From Desulfuromonadaceae bacterium (GTDB taxonomy: Bacteria; Desulfobacterota; Desulfuromonadia; Desulfuromonadales; Geopsychrobacteraceae): DNA of 12,509 nt. Below the pieces are notes generated by a model. The model did no database searches. It saw nothing but the letters and a program-made list of their open reading frames with translations, and was not told the origin of the DNA. Shown here piece after piece: positions 1-7,892 of the stretch (positions are counted from its first letter, which is position 1; every line of letters starts with the position of its first letter). The stretch lies in contig DAOWKG010000184.1 in assembly GCA_030639985.1 (NCBI GenBank), forward strand, positions 1-12,509, in the 5' to 3' direction. A program made the translations under genes and the position numbers.

Positions 1-1
1 A

Positions 2-565
2 ATTGCTGGTCAGTTACCAGACATAGAGGGATTTTGTTTTTCGGAATTCAAAAAACACTCGATGGCAACCGCAATAATTGCGAGATTGTTGCTTAAATCA
101 TTATTGCCAACAGATTTTATCCAGCATGACCGCGCTTTTATCGCCGGTCTTTTACACGACCTCGGAAAACTTGCGGCGGCAAATTTCTTTTCCACGCAAT
201 TCGAAGCATCAATCAACTTGGCTAAAGTGGAAAATATTTCCCTGCGAGATGCAGAGTTTAAAATATTCAAAACTGATCATGCCGAATTAGGTGGATTTAT
301 TGCTGAATGGTGGGCACTTCCACCTTTCATTGTAAATGCGATCCGTTGGACCCATAAACCCAATGCAACTCCGATCGATCATGATGTCATTGCTGCTACT
401 CACGTTGCCAACCAGTTAAGTCACCGATTTGGCTATGGCTGTAAAAACGCCACCCAGCAAGCAAAAATCGCGACAGAGTACGAGGATAAATTTTGTTTAA
501 CTGAGGAAGCAAATGAAATTCTCCTAGAGGAAACCGAGCAAACGATCCAAGCTCTCGCCCTATAG
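2..565 (+). CDS. HDOD-domain signalling protein, C-terminal part (5' end outside window)
   Basis: The reading frame is open from base 2 and runs off the left edge, so only the last 187 residues are visible. The ATG at 62 is internal, because the 20 codons before it (including GFCFSEFKKHS) continue the domain. The segment FIAGLLHDLGKLA matches the core of HDOD domains, an HD-superfamily fold. A later stretch, HAELGGFIAEWWALPPFIVNAIRWTH, fits the second half of that domain, which usually reads 'H.e.Ga.La..W.lP..i..ai..HH'. HDOD proteins are cytoplasmic signalling proteins, often joined to receiver, EAL or GGDEF domains. They have no established uniform enzymatic activity. The missing N-terminus may carry such a partner domain. 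The neighbouring cyclic-di-GMP gene fits a signalling context, but the 380-bp gap suggests separate transcription. The family call is fairly safe; the specific role is unknown. Confidence 0.85.
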   Translation: MAGQLPDIEGFCFSEFKKHSMATAIIARLLLKSLLPTDFIQHDRAFIAGLLHDLGKLAAANFFSTQFEASINLAKVENISLRDAEFKIFKTDHAELGGFIAEWWALPPFIVNAIRWTHKPNATPIDHDVIAATHVANQLSHRFGYGCKNATQQAKIATEYEDKFCLTEEANEILLEETEQTIQALAL

Positions 566-650
566 CCATTTACAACCATCATATTTTTATCTGATTATCC
601 ATGATTCAAGTAGACCTGATTGACCGATTGAAAAAAGCGGAACCTTTTCT

Positions 651-794
651 GCCACAGACAGATACGGACAATTGCAGGACAAAACCAAAACATTATTTCG
701 TACAATAGACACAAAGGTCAGATTAAGGTTTAAAAGAATTCTCTGTGATTTTTTGGTTTCAAGAATGTGCCCCGGTCTGTGTTCGTCCGTTGCC
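651..794. repeat. Imperfect inverted repeat, arms of about 40 bp
   Basis: The left arm is 651-689 and the right arm is about 751-794, with roughly 60 bp between them. Aligned by eye after reverse-complementing the right arm, they share the order GxCA, C(A/G)GAC, AC(A/G)GAC, GCA and AAACCAAAA, with several mismatches and small gaps. The motif resembles the CACAGAN-rich intergenic sequences I recall from Geobacter-type genomes, but that resemblance is from memory and not tested. It could be a decayed mobile or MITE-like unit, or simply a structured 5' region. There is no transposase and no obvious target-site duplication. Confidence 0.4.
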
Positions 795-879
795 AACATT
801 GGTTCTAATCTCAAATTGACTAGAGCAAAGTAGATAACCAATTATTTATATGTTTTATTCAGAAGAGCGCAAATTAAAT

Positions 880-908
880 TTGACTAATTGGCATACTGCT
901 GTCATATT
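880..908 (+). promoter_or_regulatory. Candidate sigma70 promoter for the GGDEF-EAL response regulator
   Basis: TTGACT at 880-885 matches five of six bases of the -35 consensus. A 17-bp spacer then leads to CATATT at 903-908, which matches four of six bases of the -10 consensus. The surroundings are AT-rich, and the predicted start of transcription would lie about 30 bp before the ATG at 947. A second TTGACT at 816-821 has no good -10 partner. No transcription data are available here, so this is a pattern call only. Confidence 0.35.
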
Positions 909-946
909 AAAAAGATCTTCAACTTTTTTAGCTATGGATTCACTTG

Positions 947-3133
947 ATGGCCTTACGGACTAATCCCATTATCCTGACGATCGATGACGAAGAAAACATT
1001 CGTACCAGTTTCAGAATGTTTTTGGAGGACTACGACTATCAGGTTGTCGAAGCTAAGAATGGGCGAGAAGGGCTAGAGGTTTTTGCGCAGGAAAAACCGG
1101 ATCTGGTCATATGTGATCTCCGCATGCCAGAAGTTGACGGACTCGAAGTTATCGAAAAAATCACTGAAAATTCTCCCGATACCCCGATTATTGTCGTTTC
1201 TGGAACCGGAGTCGTTGGTGATGCTATCGAAGCAATTCATTCAGGTGCTTGGAATTACCTGTTAAAACCGATAACAGACATGAATGTTCTGCTGCACGCT
1301 ATCAACCAATCAATGGAACGTTCCCGCCTGATTATTGAGAACCGCGCCTATCAGGAACATTTAGAGCACGAGGTTACCAAACGTACCCAGGCGCTGCAAA
1401 AAGCGGTTACCGATCTGAACCAATCAAACGCTAGACTTAAAACCAGTGAGCAAAAGTACCGCGTCATTTTTGACAATTTACAAGATGTTTATATGGAAGT
1501 AGCTCTTGATGGCAATATCATCGAAGTCAGTCCATCAATTTCCCAGATATCGCAATACTGCCGCGACGACGTTGTCAACTTGAATATTGATCAAATTTTC
1601 CCCAACAAATGGAGCAGAGATCGCCTGTTTGCCCTGCTTAGAGATGAAAGTAATATTTCTGACTTTGAGCTGCAGCTTCAGGATAAAGACAAAACCATGA
1701 TTCCGTGCTCAATCAATGCCAGTTATCATACCGGTATAGGTCAAGCAACCGATAAAATCTGTGCAACTATTCGTGACGTGACCGAACGCAAAAAAGCTGA
1801 AGCTAAAATTGAGCGGTTGGCTTTCTACGATGCGTTAACCGAACTGCCAAACCGGCGCTTGCTCCTTGACCGACTGGAGCAAGATATATTCCGGGCTCGT
1901 CGTACTGGTAGTTTTGGTGCCATGCTGTTTCTTGATCTGGACAGATTCAAAAACATCAATGATTCCCTAGGTCACCCGGTCGGTGATGCGTTACTGCAAG
2001 AAGTAGCCAAACGCCTGGTCAGCGAACTGAGAGCAGAAGACACCGTTTCCCGATTGGGCGGTGATGAATTTGTCATCCTCCTCTCTGAATTAGAAAAAAG
2101 CCCAACTGACGCCGCTACGATCGCGCAGCAAAAAGCTGAAAATATCAGCGACAAGTTAGCTGAAAAATACCACATTGAAGGTCACGAACTACATATCACC
2201 CCCAGTATTGGGGTCGCCATGTTCCCTTCTGACTCCAACAGTAAAGAAACCGGTGACGACATACTTCGCTTTGCTGATACCGCCATGTATCGCGCCAAAG
2301 ATGACGGTCGCGATACAATCAGATTTTTCCTCCCCAGTATGCAGGCAGCGGCAGATACAAGATTAGCGGTAGAAAAAGAATTACGCTATGCCCTTGAACG
2401 CAATGAACTTTCTCTGTATTTTCAGCCTCAAGTCAACGGTAATGGCGATATTCTTGGTGCCGAAACCTTGGCTCGGTGGCAGCATCCCGAAAAAGGCTTT
2501 ATTTCGCCTGCGACATTTATTCCCGTCGCCGAAGCTACCGGCCTGATACTACCAATTGGTAAATGGGTACTACGCACCGCTTGTGAACATTTAAAAGAAT
2601 GGGAAAATCAAGGGTTACAGGTTAACCACCTTGCCGTCAATGTCAGTCCCAGACAATTCCGGCAACCAGACTTTGTCAATCAGGTCAAAAACATCCTCAA
2701 ACAAACTGGTGCAAACCCGACACATCTTGGCCTAGAACTTACCGAAAGCATTGTCATCGACAATATTCTTGATACCATAAAAAAGATGAGTGCCCTTAAA
2801 AAATTGGGTATTGAGTTATCAATAGATGATTTTGGTACCGGATATTCCTCATTGGCTTACTTGAAAAAAATGCCTCTCGATATCTTAAAAATTGACCAAT
2901 CGTTTGTACGTGATATTGATACCGATAGTAGTGACGCAGCCATCGTTGAAACTATTATCTCCATGGCTAGCCACTTGGATTTAAAAGTTATTGCTGAGGG
3001 AGTTGAAACCAAAGGTGAACTCGAATTCCTGGAACAAAAAGGTTGCCCACTCTACCAGGGCTACCTGTTCAGCAAACCTGTTCCGGGAGATCAATTTATC
3101 AAGATGTTACAAGCTGGCTCAACTGTCATCTGA
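947..3133 (+). CDS. Response regulator with PAS, GGDEF and EAL domains (dual c-di-GMP enzyme)
   Basis: This 728-residue cytoplasmic protein is likely to make and/or degrade cyclic di-GMP under two-component control. Domains in order: a receiver (about 7-120; phospho-acceptor Asp57 in VICDLRMP, conserved Lys107 in YLLKPI); a helical, coiled-coil-like linker (about 120-168); PAS (about 170-280); GGDEF (about 288-460; intact GGDEF 371-375 and inhibitory RAED 362-365); EAL (about 475-725). The EAL signature reads ETL (506-508), but ExLxR is kept. The other expected residues are present: Asn565, Glu597, Asp627-Asp628, Lys648, Glu684 and Gln704. Both catalytic domains therefore look competent; which activity dominates cannot be read from sequence. 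A TTG at 944 lies directly before the chosen ATG 947. Neither has a good Shine-Dalgarno, so translation may be weak. No partner histidine kinase lies in the window. Confidence 0.93.
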   Translation: MALRTNPIILTIDDEENIRTSFRMFLEDYDYQVVEAKNGREGLEVFAQEKPDLVICDLRMPEVDGLEVIEKITENSPDTPIIVVSGTGVVGDAIEAIHSGAWNYLLKPITDMNVLLHAINQSMERSRLIIENRAYQEHLEHEVTKRTQALQKAVTDLNQSNARLKTSEQKYRVIFDNLQDVYMEVALDGNIIEVSPSISQISQYCRDDVVNLNIDQIFPNKWSRDRLFALLRDESNISDFELQLQDKDKTMIPCSINASYHTGIGQATDKICATIRDVTERKKAEAKIERLAFYDALTELPNRRLLLDRLEQDIFRARRTGSFGAMLFLDLDRFKNINDSLGHPVGDALLQEVAKRLVSELRAEDTVSRLGGDEFVILLSELEKSPTDAATIAQQKAENISDKLAEKYHIEGHELHITPSIGVAMFPSDSNSKETGDDILRFADTAMYRAKDDGRDTIRFFLPSMQAAADTRLAVEKELRYALERNELSLYFQPQVNGNGDILGAETLARWQHPEKGFISPATFIPVAEATGLILPIGKWVLRTACEHLKEWENQGLQVNHLAVNVSPRQFRQPDFVNQVKNILKQTGANPTHLGLELTESIVIDNILDTIKKMSALKKLGIELSIDDFGTGYSSLAYLKKMPLDILKIDQSFVRDIDTDSSDAAIVETIISMASHLDLKVIAEGVETKGELEFLEQKGCPLYQGYLFSKPVPGDQFIKMLQAGSTVI

Positions 3134-3258
3134 TCTAATCAGCAGTTGAACTAAAAGCAAAAATTTTAACCAACGCAGCTACAATATCCCCGAGCCTATC
3201 ATAAAAATAATTTTCTAAAATAATTTCACTATCGTTATCTAACTAAGAGGAGAAAACT

Positions 3259-3774
3259 ATGAGCACCCAACCAATCGTAAAAATGGTGACCAATAAAGGA
3301 CAAATAACTATTACCCTTGAGGCTGAAAAAGCCCCTATCAGCACCGAAAACTTCCTTAAATATGTCAGTGATGATTTTTATGTCGACACTATTTTTCATC
3401 GGGTTATCCCCAATTTTATGATTCAAGGTGGTGGTTTTACCGCTGAAATGGCACAGAAAAAGACCCAAGCAGAAATTAAAAATGAAGCAGATAATGGCTT
3501 GAAAAATTTACGTGGCACCCTGGCGATGGCACGCACCCAAGTGGTTGACAGTGCCAGCAGTCAATTTTTCATCAATCTTGCCGACAATGATTTTCTGAAC
3601 CATCAGGGGAAAAACCCCAACGGTTATGGTTATGCAGTTTTTGGGCAAGTTACCGAAGGGATGGAAGTAGTAGATGAGATCGCTAAAGTTGCGACCGGCA
3701 ATAAAGATTACCATCAAGACGTTCCTTTAGAGGCAGTCATTATTGAGAGTGTTTCGATTGAAACCGATTGCTAG
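3259..3774 (+). CDS. Cyclophilin-type peptidyl-prolyl cis-trans isomerase
   Basis: The 171-residue protein catalyses cis-trans isomerisation of proline peptide bonds, assisting protein folding. The cyclophilin core is complete: [13 protein letters not shown] (46-58, with the catalytic Arg48), the SSQFFIN segment (100-106) and [13 protein letters not shown] (127-139). There is no signal peptide or lipoprotein motif, so it should act in the cytoplasm like E. coli PpiB, whose length (164) it resembles. The start is set by the strong Shine-Dalgarno GAGGAG at 3247-3252, six bases before the ATG. The upstream 125 bp are AT-rich without a clean promoter, so it may have its own transcript or be read with the preceding gene. 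It faces metK across a hairpin. The symbol ppiB would fit, but several paralogues are usual, so I leave it blank. Confidence 0.95.
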   Translation: MSTQPIVKMVTNKGQITITLEAEKAPISTENFLKYVSDDFYVDTIFHRVIPNFMIQGGGFTAEMAQKKTQAEIKNEADNGLKNLRGTLAMARTQVVDSASSQFFINLADNDFLNHQGKNPNGYGYAVFGQVTEGMEVVDEIAKVATGNKDYHQDVPLEAVIIESVSIETDC

Positions 3775-3810
3775 GGTGATTTTAGCTTAAGGATATAAAC
3801 CTGCATAAAT

Positions 3811-3843
3811 GGGCCTGTCCCCGACAAATCTGGGGACAGGCCC
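3811..3843. terminator. Perfect 12-bp GC-rich hairpin between convergent genes
   Basis: GGGCCTGTCCCC (3811-3822) and GGGGACAGGCCC (3832-3843) form a perfect 12-bp stem around the nine-base loop GACAAATCT. It lies 36 bp after the cyclophilin stop and 7 bp after the metK stop, where a bidirectional terminator would be expected. Neither side has a T-tract (GATATTATTAC on the plus strand, ATTTATGCAGG on the minus strand), so it is not a textbook Rho-independent terminator. The GGGGACAGG core resembles dispersed palindromic repeats I recall from related genomes. It may therefore be a REP-like element that blocks transcription or protects mRNA ends. Confidence 0.55.
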
Positions 3844-3850
3844 GATATTA

Positions 3851-5020
3851 TTACAATCCAGCTCGAGATTTAAGCGATTCTACCCGATCGGTAATTTCCC
3901 AGGTAAAGCCAGGTAATTCCCTGCCAAAATGGCCGTAAGCTGCTGTTTGCCGATAAATCGGACGGAGCAGATTCAATTGCTTAATTATTGCTGCCGGACG
4001 CATGTCAAATTCATCCCGCACAACCATCGCAATCTGATTTGAAGGAATTTTACCGGTGCCAAAGGTGTTGATCATAACTGAAACCGGCTCAGCTACCCCA
4101 ATCGCATACGCCAACTGTACTTCACATTTGCGGGCCAGCCCTGCAGCAACAATGTTCTTAGCAACATAACGTGCCATATAAGAAGCGCTACGGTCCACCT
4201 TGGATGGATCTTTACCACTAAAAGCACCACCACCATGAGAGCCATGACCACCGTAAGTATCAACGATAATTTTTCGCCCAGTTAAACCACAATCGCCCAT
4301 CGGACCACCAACGACAAAGCGCCCGGTCGGATTGATAAGATAACGGGTATTGCTATCAAGTAAGTTTGCCGGCAAAATCGGCTTAATTACCTCTTCAATA
4401 ACAGCTTCTTTCAAATCATCGTAACTGACATCGGGGCTATGTTGAGTTGAAATCACCACCGTATCAATTCTGGTTGGCTGATCATCAATATATTGAATCG
4501 ATACTTGAGATTTGCTATCAGGACGTAAAAAATCGAGTTTACCGGTTTTACGAACCGTAGCTAGTTTTTGCATCAGCTTGTGGGCAAAAGTGATCGGCAT
4601 GGGCATCAATTCTGGGGTTTCATCACAGGCAAAACCAAACATCAACCCCTGATCGCCAGCACCCTGTTCCTTAAATAGCCCCTCTCCTTCGCTTACTCCT
4701 TGCGATATATCTGGAGACTGATGATCTATGGAGGTCATAACTGCGCAGGTTTCATAGTCAAACCCGATAGCCGAATCATCATAGCCAATTTCTTTGATTG
4801 TTTGCCGCACAATGGCTGGCAGGTCGGCATAAGCGCTGGTCGTGATCTCGCCAGCAATCATTGCCATTCCAGTCGTCACCAAAGTTTCGCAAGCAACTCT
4901 GGCTTGTGAATCTTGCTCCAGGATAGCGTCGAGTACCGCATCGGAAATCTGATCAGCAACTTTATCTGGATGCCCTTCACCTACCGATTCTGAAGTAAAT
5001 AGAAAATCTGTCATTGCCAT
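3851..5020 (-). CDS. metK: S-adenosylmethionine synthetase (methionine adenosyltransferase)
   Basis: MetK makes S-adenosylmethionine from methionine and ATP, releasing phosphate and pyrophosphate, and supplies the cell's methyl donor. At 389 residues it is full length for the bacterial family (E. coli 384). Signatures present are GHPDK (16-20), GAGDQG (120-125) in the ATP/methionine site, and the glycine-rich loop GGGAFSGKD (263-271). The ATG at 5020 has AAGGAAG about eight bases upstream; the ATG two codons later (5014) is too far from that site. It follows ptsI by 50 bp on the same strand. That gap is AT-rich, with no clear hairpin terminator and no unmistakable promoter. It is too short for a full SAM riboswitch. 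Co-transcription with the PTS operon is plausible but unproven. Confidence 0.98.
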   Translation of the reverse strand: MAMTDFLFTSESVGEGHPDKVADQISDAVLDAILEQDSQARVACETLVTTGMAMIAGEITTSAYADLPAIVRQTIKEIGYDDSAIGFDYETCAVMTSIDHQSPDISQGVSEGEGLFKEQGAGDQGLMFGFACDETPELMPMPITFAHKLMQKLATVRKTGKLDFLRPDSKSQVSIQYIDDQPTRIDTVVISTQHSPDVSYDDLKEAVIEEVIKPILPANLLDSNTRYLINPTGRFVVGGPMGDCGLTGRKIIVDTYGGHGSHGGGAFSGKDPSKVDRSASYMARYVAKNIVAAGLARKCEVQLAYAIGVAEPVSVMINTFGTGKIPSNQIAMVVRDEFDMRPAAIIKQLNLLRPIYRQTAAYGHFGRELPGFTWEITDRVESLKSRAGL

Positions 5021-5070
5021 ATAAAACGCTTCCTTTCGGTTTAGTTTAATAAAAAAATTTAAAACAACTT

Positions 5071-6852
5071 TTATATAAGTGTCTGCGCAAAAATATCTGG
5101 CAACCGATTGCGCATCTCCTGCTCAATAACGATAGAAACCTCTTTACTGGTGGATAATTTTAATACCTTGTCAACCAGCAGTTCACCATCGCGTTTCGAT
5201 ATCTGCCGCAGGACCCGCTTCACCCGGGGGACACAGGCTGGATTCATCGATAATGCATTCAATCCTAGCCCTACCAACACTTGGGTATAAAGGGGCTCTC
5301 CGGCCATTTCACCGCACATACATACATTGATACCAGCATTATTAGCCGCATCACAAGTTGCTTTAAGTGCCCGTAAAATTGCGGGATGGAGAGGTTCATA
5401 CAGGTAAGCCACATGCTCATTGCCACGATCAACAGCAAGAAAATACTGGATCAAATCATTGGTACCAATGGAGAAAAAGTCAACTTCCTGTGCCAGCAAT
5501 GGTGCAATCATTACCGCTGCTGGCGTTTCGATCATGATTCCGATGGCAATATCATGATCATACGCAATCCCTTCCCGATCCAGCTCTCCCTTGATTTCAC
5601 TTAAAATCCGCTTACAAGCCTTGATTTCAGCGACACCACTGATCATCGGAAACATAATCTGCACTTTGCCGCAAGTGGATGCACGCAATATTGCTCGTAG
5701 CTGGGTTCTGAAAAGACGATCCTCCTGCAATGAAAACCGAATTGCCCGCAATCCCATTGCTGGATTGGCTTCGTCTGCAAGATTCAATTCCGGTCCAAAT
5801 TTATCGCCACCGATATCCAGGGTTCTAATCGTCACCGGTTTCCCATCTACTTGTTGAACTATTTCGCAATAAGACTGGTATTGTAACTCCTCATCAGGTG
5901 GTTCACTTCGACCCAAGTATAGAAATTCGGTACGATAAAGGCCGATACCTTCAGCGGCATGTTTTTTAACTTGTTCAACATCACTGGCTATCTCCAAATT
6001 GCCACGTAACGAGACCCGAACTTGATCTGTGGTGACCGGTGGCAAATTTCGATAGTTTTCAAGATCACGCTCAAGGAATTCATACGATTGTTTCCGCTCC
6101 AGGTATTCCTTAAAGGTCTTTGCCGAGGGGTTGAGAATAACGACCCCGGTAGTGCCATCGATAACCACCGGTACCCGGTCAAAAACCATCGAAGTTATGG
6201 TTTCCATCCCGACAACTGCCGGAATGTTCAGGGAACGTGCCAAGATAGCAGTATGTGACGTTCTCCCCCCCTTATCGGTAATAAACCCAAGTACTTTGGA
6301 TCTATCCATCTGCATTGTTTCAGCCGGAGAGAGCTCATGGGCAACTACCAGAGATTTTCTGCCGATATTTCCAATGGTGCGCTCACCAACACCAGTTAAA
6401 ATACGCAATAATCGTTCTCCGACGGCATCGACATCAGAGCGTCTTTCACGTAAATACTCATCATCAATATTGTCAAACAGTGCCCGTAATTGCTCCAGAA
6501 CCTGGGTCAACGCACCTTCCGCATTTATTCGTTCCAGAATCCCTTTTTCGGTGCCACTGACCAACATTTCATCATCAAGAATCAACAAGTGGGTATCAAG
6601 GATATAGAGATGTTCACGTAAGTGCGGTTGGTCGGAAACTGTCTGTTTGATCTTCTGAAGCTGCCTTTTGGCTAAATCAAGAGCCTGTTGGAAGCGCAAC
6701 AATTCCCCTTCAATCTCACCTATATCGATCAAAGATTGATCTACCAGAGGGCGTTGGTCAACCAGGCTGACCTCGCCAATTCCTATCCCCGGTGAGACCC
6801 CGATCCCGACCAGGTATGTATCTTCTGCAACCTTATTCTTCACCAAAACCAT
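5071..6852 (-). CDS. ptsI: Enzyme I of the PTS (phosphoenolpyruvate-protein phosphotransferase)
   Basis: Enzyme I autophosphorylates from PEP and passes the phosphate to HPr His15, starting the phosphorelay. The 593-residue form from ATG 6852 is close to the usual 570-590. The swivelling-domain histidine is His200 in [11 protein letters not shown]. The C-terminal PEP-binding barrel shows GLYRTEFLY (304-312), [24 protein letters not shown] and the catalytic Cys513 in CGEMAG. There is no N-terminal GAF domain, so this is sugar-type enzyme I rather than the nitrogen-PTS PtsP. The start is ambiguous. The ATG at 6852 overlaps the end of ptsH by 20 bp with GAGG directly against it. GTG 6843 has the same GAGG nine bases upstream and may be the real start. 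TTG 6858 is also possible. Translational coupling to ptsH is likely. Confidence 0.97.
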   Translation of the reverse strand: MVLVKNKVAEDTYLVGIGVSPGIGIGEVSLVDQRPLVDQSLIDIGEIEGELLRFQQALDLAKRQLQKIKQTVSDQPHLREHLYILDTHLLILDDEMLVSGTEKGILERINAEGALTQVLEQLRALFDNIDDEYLRERRSDVDAVGERLLRILTGVGERTIGNIGRKSLVVAHELSPAETMQMDRSKVLGFITDKGGRTSHTAILARSLNIPAVVGMETITSMVFDRVPVVIDGTTGVVILNPSAKTFKEYLERKQSYEFLERDLENYRNLPPVTTDQVRVSLRGNLEIASDVEQVKKHAAEGIGLYRTEFLYLGRSEPPDEELQYQSYCEIVQQVDGKPVTIRTLDIGGDKFGPELNLADEANPAMGLRAIRFSLQEDRLFRTQLRAILRASTCGKVQIMFPMISGVAEIKACKRILSEIKGELDREGIAYDHDIAIGIMIETPAAVMIAPLLAQEVDFFSIGTNDLIQYFLAVDRGNEHVAYLYEPLHPAILRALKATCDAANNAGINVCMCGEMAGEPLYTQVLVGLGLNALSMNPACVPRVKRVLRQISKRDGELLVDKVLKLSTSKEVSIVIEQEMRNRLPDIFAQTLI

Positions 6853-7099
6853 CCTCAATCAATGCCGCAACGGCTGTCATTGCCAGTTCTTCATCAGCAC
6901 CTTCTACCGTTATTGCGATATCGGTTCCACGTGGTGCGGCAAGGAGCAATATTCCCATAATACTCTTACCATTGACTTCGATATCTTCCTTAAGTATCGC
7001 TATTTCAGAACTAAACTTGTTTGCGGTCTGAACAAATTGTGCTGCGGCTCGAGCATGCAAACCAAGCCGGTTTATTATCGTAAAACTGCGATTTTGCAT
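6833..7099 (-). CDS. ptsH: Phosphocarrier protein HPr
   Basis: HPr is the small cytoplasmic carrier between enzyme I and the EIIA proteins. The 88-residue product has the two regulatory phosphorylation sites at their canonical numbers: His15 in LGLHARAA, phosphorylated by enzyme I, and Ser46 in NGKSIMG, the target of HPr kinase. Keeping Ser46 fits the hprK gene in the same array. The frame is open further upstream, but that extension lies inside the EIID gene and is not HPr-like. The ATG at 7099 gives the correct numbering and overlaps the EIID stop by one base (TAATG). A GGGGATGG stretch upstream can serve as ribosome binding site. It overlaps the start of ptsI at its 3' end. Confidence 0.97.
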   Translation of the reverse strand: MQNRSFTIINRLGLHARAAAQFVQTANKFSSEIAILKEDIEVNGKSIMGILLLAAPRGTDIAITVEGADEELAMTAVAALIEDGFGEE

Positions 7100-7890
7100 T
7101 ATAATTCCATCCCCAATAATGTGATCAACTTTGTCATATCGACCCAGAACACCCCAAGTAGAAAAATGCTGCCAACCGTTATAAATATCAACAACACAGT
7201 AGAAACCCCTTTGCGTGCCACCAACCCCAGCATCACCATAGGAATAAGGGTCAACATTCCCAACCAACTAGGTAACTGCTGCTGCGTTAAATGGGAAAAA
7301 ACCATAAACGCACTCAGCCCACCAAGAACCACCACTGCCGCCTCTTTGGTATGAATAGCCCAATCGGGTAATTTATGTTGTTGAATAAATTCAACGGACC
7401 GCATCCCCCGGCGGTAACCATGGACAAAAAATACCGTTCTAAACCAAGCGGGCACAAGGTTGTAAGCCACCACAAAAATTACCGGTGCCCAGAAGATCCC
7501 CTTAACTGCAAAAAACAGAGCGATACCAGCCACCAATGGACGTAAACCGCCCCAGAACAGGGCATCACCAATAGCGGCATAAGGGGCGGCAACCATTTCC
7601 TTAAAATCGGCAATTTCGACCTGTGGCTCTGATGTTCCTGCCGCCCGCTCCTCTTCAAGTTTCAAAACCGCTCCGGCAACCATTGGTGCCAGATACACGT
7701 GGGTATTAAAATAGCCGGTATACCTCTTACTTACTTCGAGCAACTTTTCCTTGCGATAGAGCTTCCTTAGACCCGGCAACAAGGCATAGAAAAAGCCTAC
7801 CCCTTGAAAACGTTCAAAGTTCCAACTCGCTTGCAGCAGGAGTAATCGAAACCAGATATATAGGCGTGTTTTCCTTGGTATTGTCGTCAT
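7099..7890 (-). CDS. PTS mannose/fructose/sorbose family component IID
   Basis: EIID pairs with EIIC to form the membrane translocator of mannose-family PTS. The 263-residue product carries the family's N-terminal signatures: LQASWNFERFQGVGFFYAL and the segment YTGYFNTHVYLAPMVAGAVL, followed by acidic LEEERA. Hydrophobic segments follow in the second half (around VAGIALFFAVKGIFWAPVIF, then a cluster in the last 70 residues), as expected for EIID. The start ATG 7890 lies two bases after the EIIC stop; a longer in-frame extension runs inside EIIC and is not EIID-like. It is slightly shorter than ManZ (283), mostly by small gaps. The stop overlaps the ptsH start by one base. Substrate cannot be inferred. 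Confidence 0.93.
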   Translation of the reverse strand: MTTIPRKTRLYIWFRLLLLQASWNFERFQGVGFFYALLPGLRKLYRKEKLLEVSKRYTGYFNTHVYLAPMVAGAVLKLEEERAAGTSEPQVEIADFKEMVAAPYAAIGDALFWGGLRPLVAGIALFFAVKGIFWAPVIFVVAYNLVPAWFRTVFFVHGYRRGMRSVEFIQQHKLPDWAIHTKEAAVVVLGGLSAFMVFSHLTQQQLPSWLGMLTLIPMVMLGLVARKGVSTVLLIFITVGSIFLLGVFWVDMTKLITLLGMEL

Positions 7891-7892
7891 CT

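Larger units (their letters stand above)
566..946. other. Intergenic region with imperfect inverted repeat and promoter-like sites
   Basis: This 381-bp gap has no convincing gene. Its minus-strand open frame (587-841) matches no family I know and lacks a plausible ribosome binding site. Two related CACAGAC/ACGGAC-rich modules face each other. The first is at 651-689 on the plus strand and begins GCCACAGACAGATACGGACA. The second is at about 751-794 and, read on the minus strand, begins GGCAACGGACGAACACAGAC. Both end in AAACCAAAA. The 3' end of the gap is AT-rich and holds a sigma70-like promoter just before the response regulator gene. I saw no T-tract hairpin terminating the HDOD gene. Confidence 0.6.

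Noticed and set aside
587..841. Minus-strand open frame of 84 codons in the HDOD-response regulator gap
   Set aside because: It overlaps the imperfect inverted repeat, has no ribosome binding site and resembles no family I know. The frame is most simply chance.
566..946. Cyclic-di-GMP (GEMM) riboswitch upstream of the GGDEF-EAL gene
   Set aside because: I looked for the GGCAAACC and GACGCAAAGCC-type conserved blocks here and at 3134-3258 and found neither.
3119..3149. TCAACTG/CAGTTGA bulged stem-loop over the response regulator stop codon as terminator
   Set aside because: The outer stem is only 7 bp, interrupted by a four-base bulge before a 5-bp inner stem, and no T-run follows. It could help end transcription but is too weak to annotate.
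5021..5070. SAM riboswitch in front of metK
   Set aside because: The 50-bp gap is shorter than the larger SAM riboswitch classes and is mostly A/T with no matching stems.
6131..6607. 158-codon plus-strand frame opposite ptsI
   Set aside because: It lies entirely antisense to a full-length enzyme I with all motifs, and its translation is low-complexity Ser/Pro/Arg without domain features.
7100..7267. Possible 56-residue N-terminal extension of HPr
   Set aside because: The extension overlaps EIID coding sequence, and the ATG at 7099 gives canonical His15 and Ser46 numbering.
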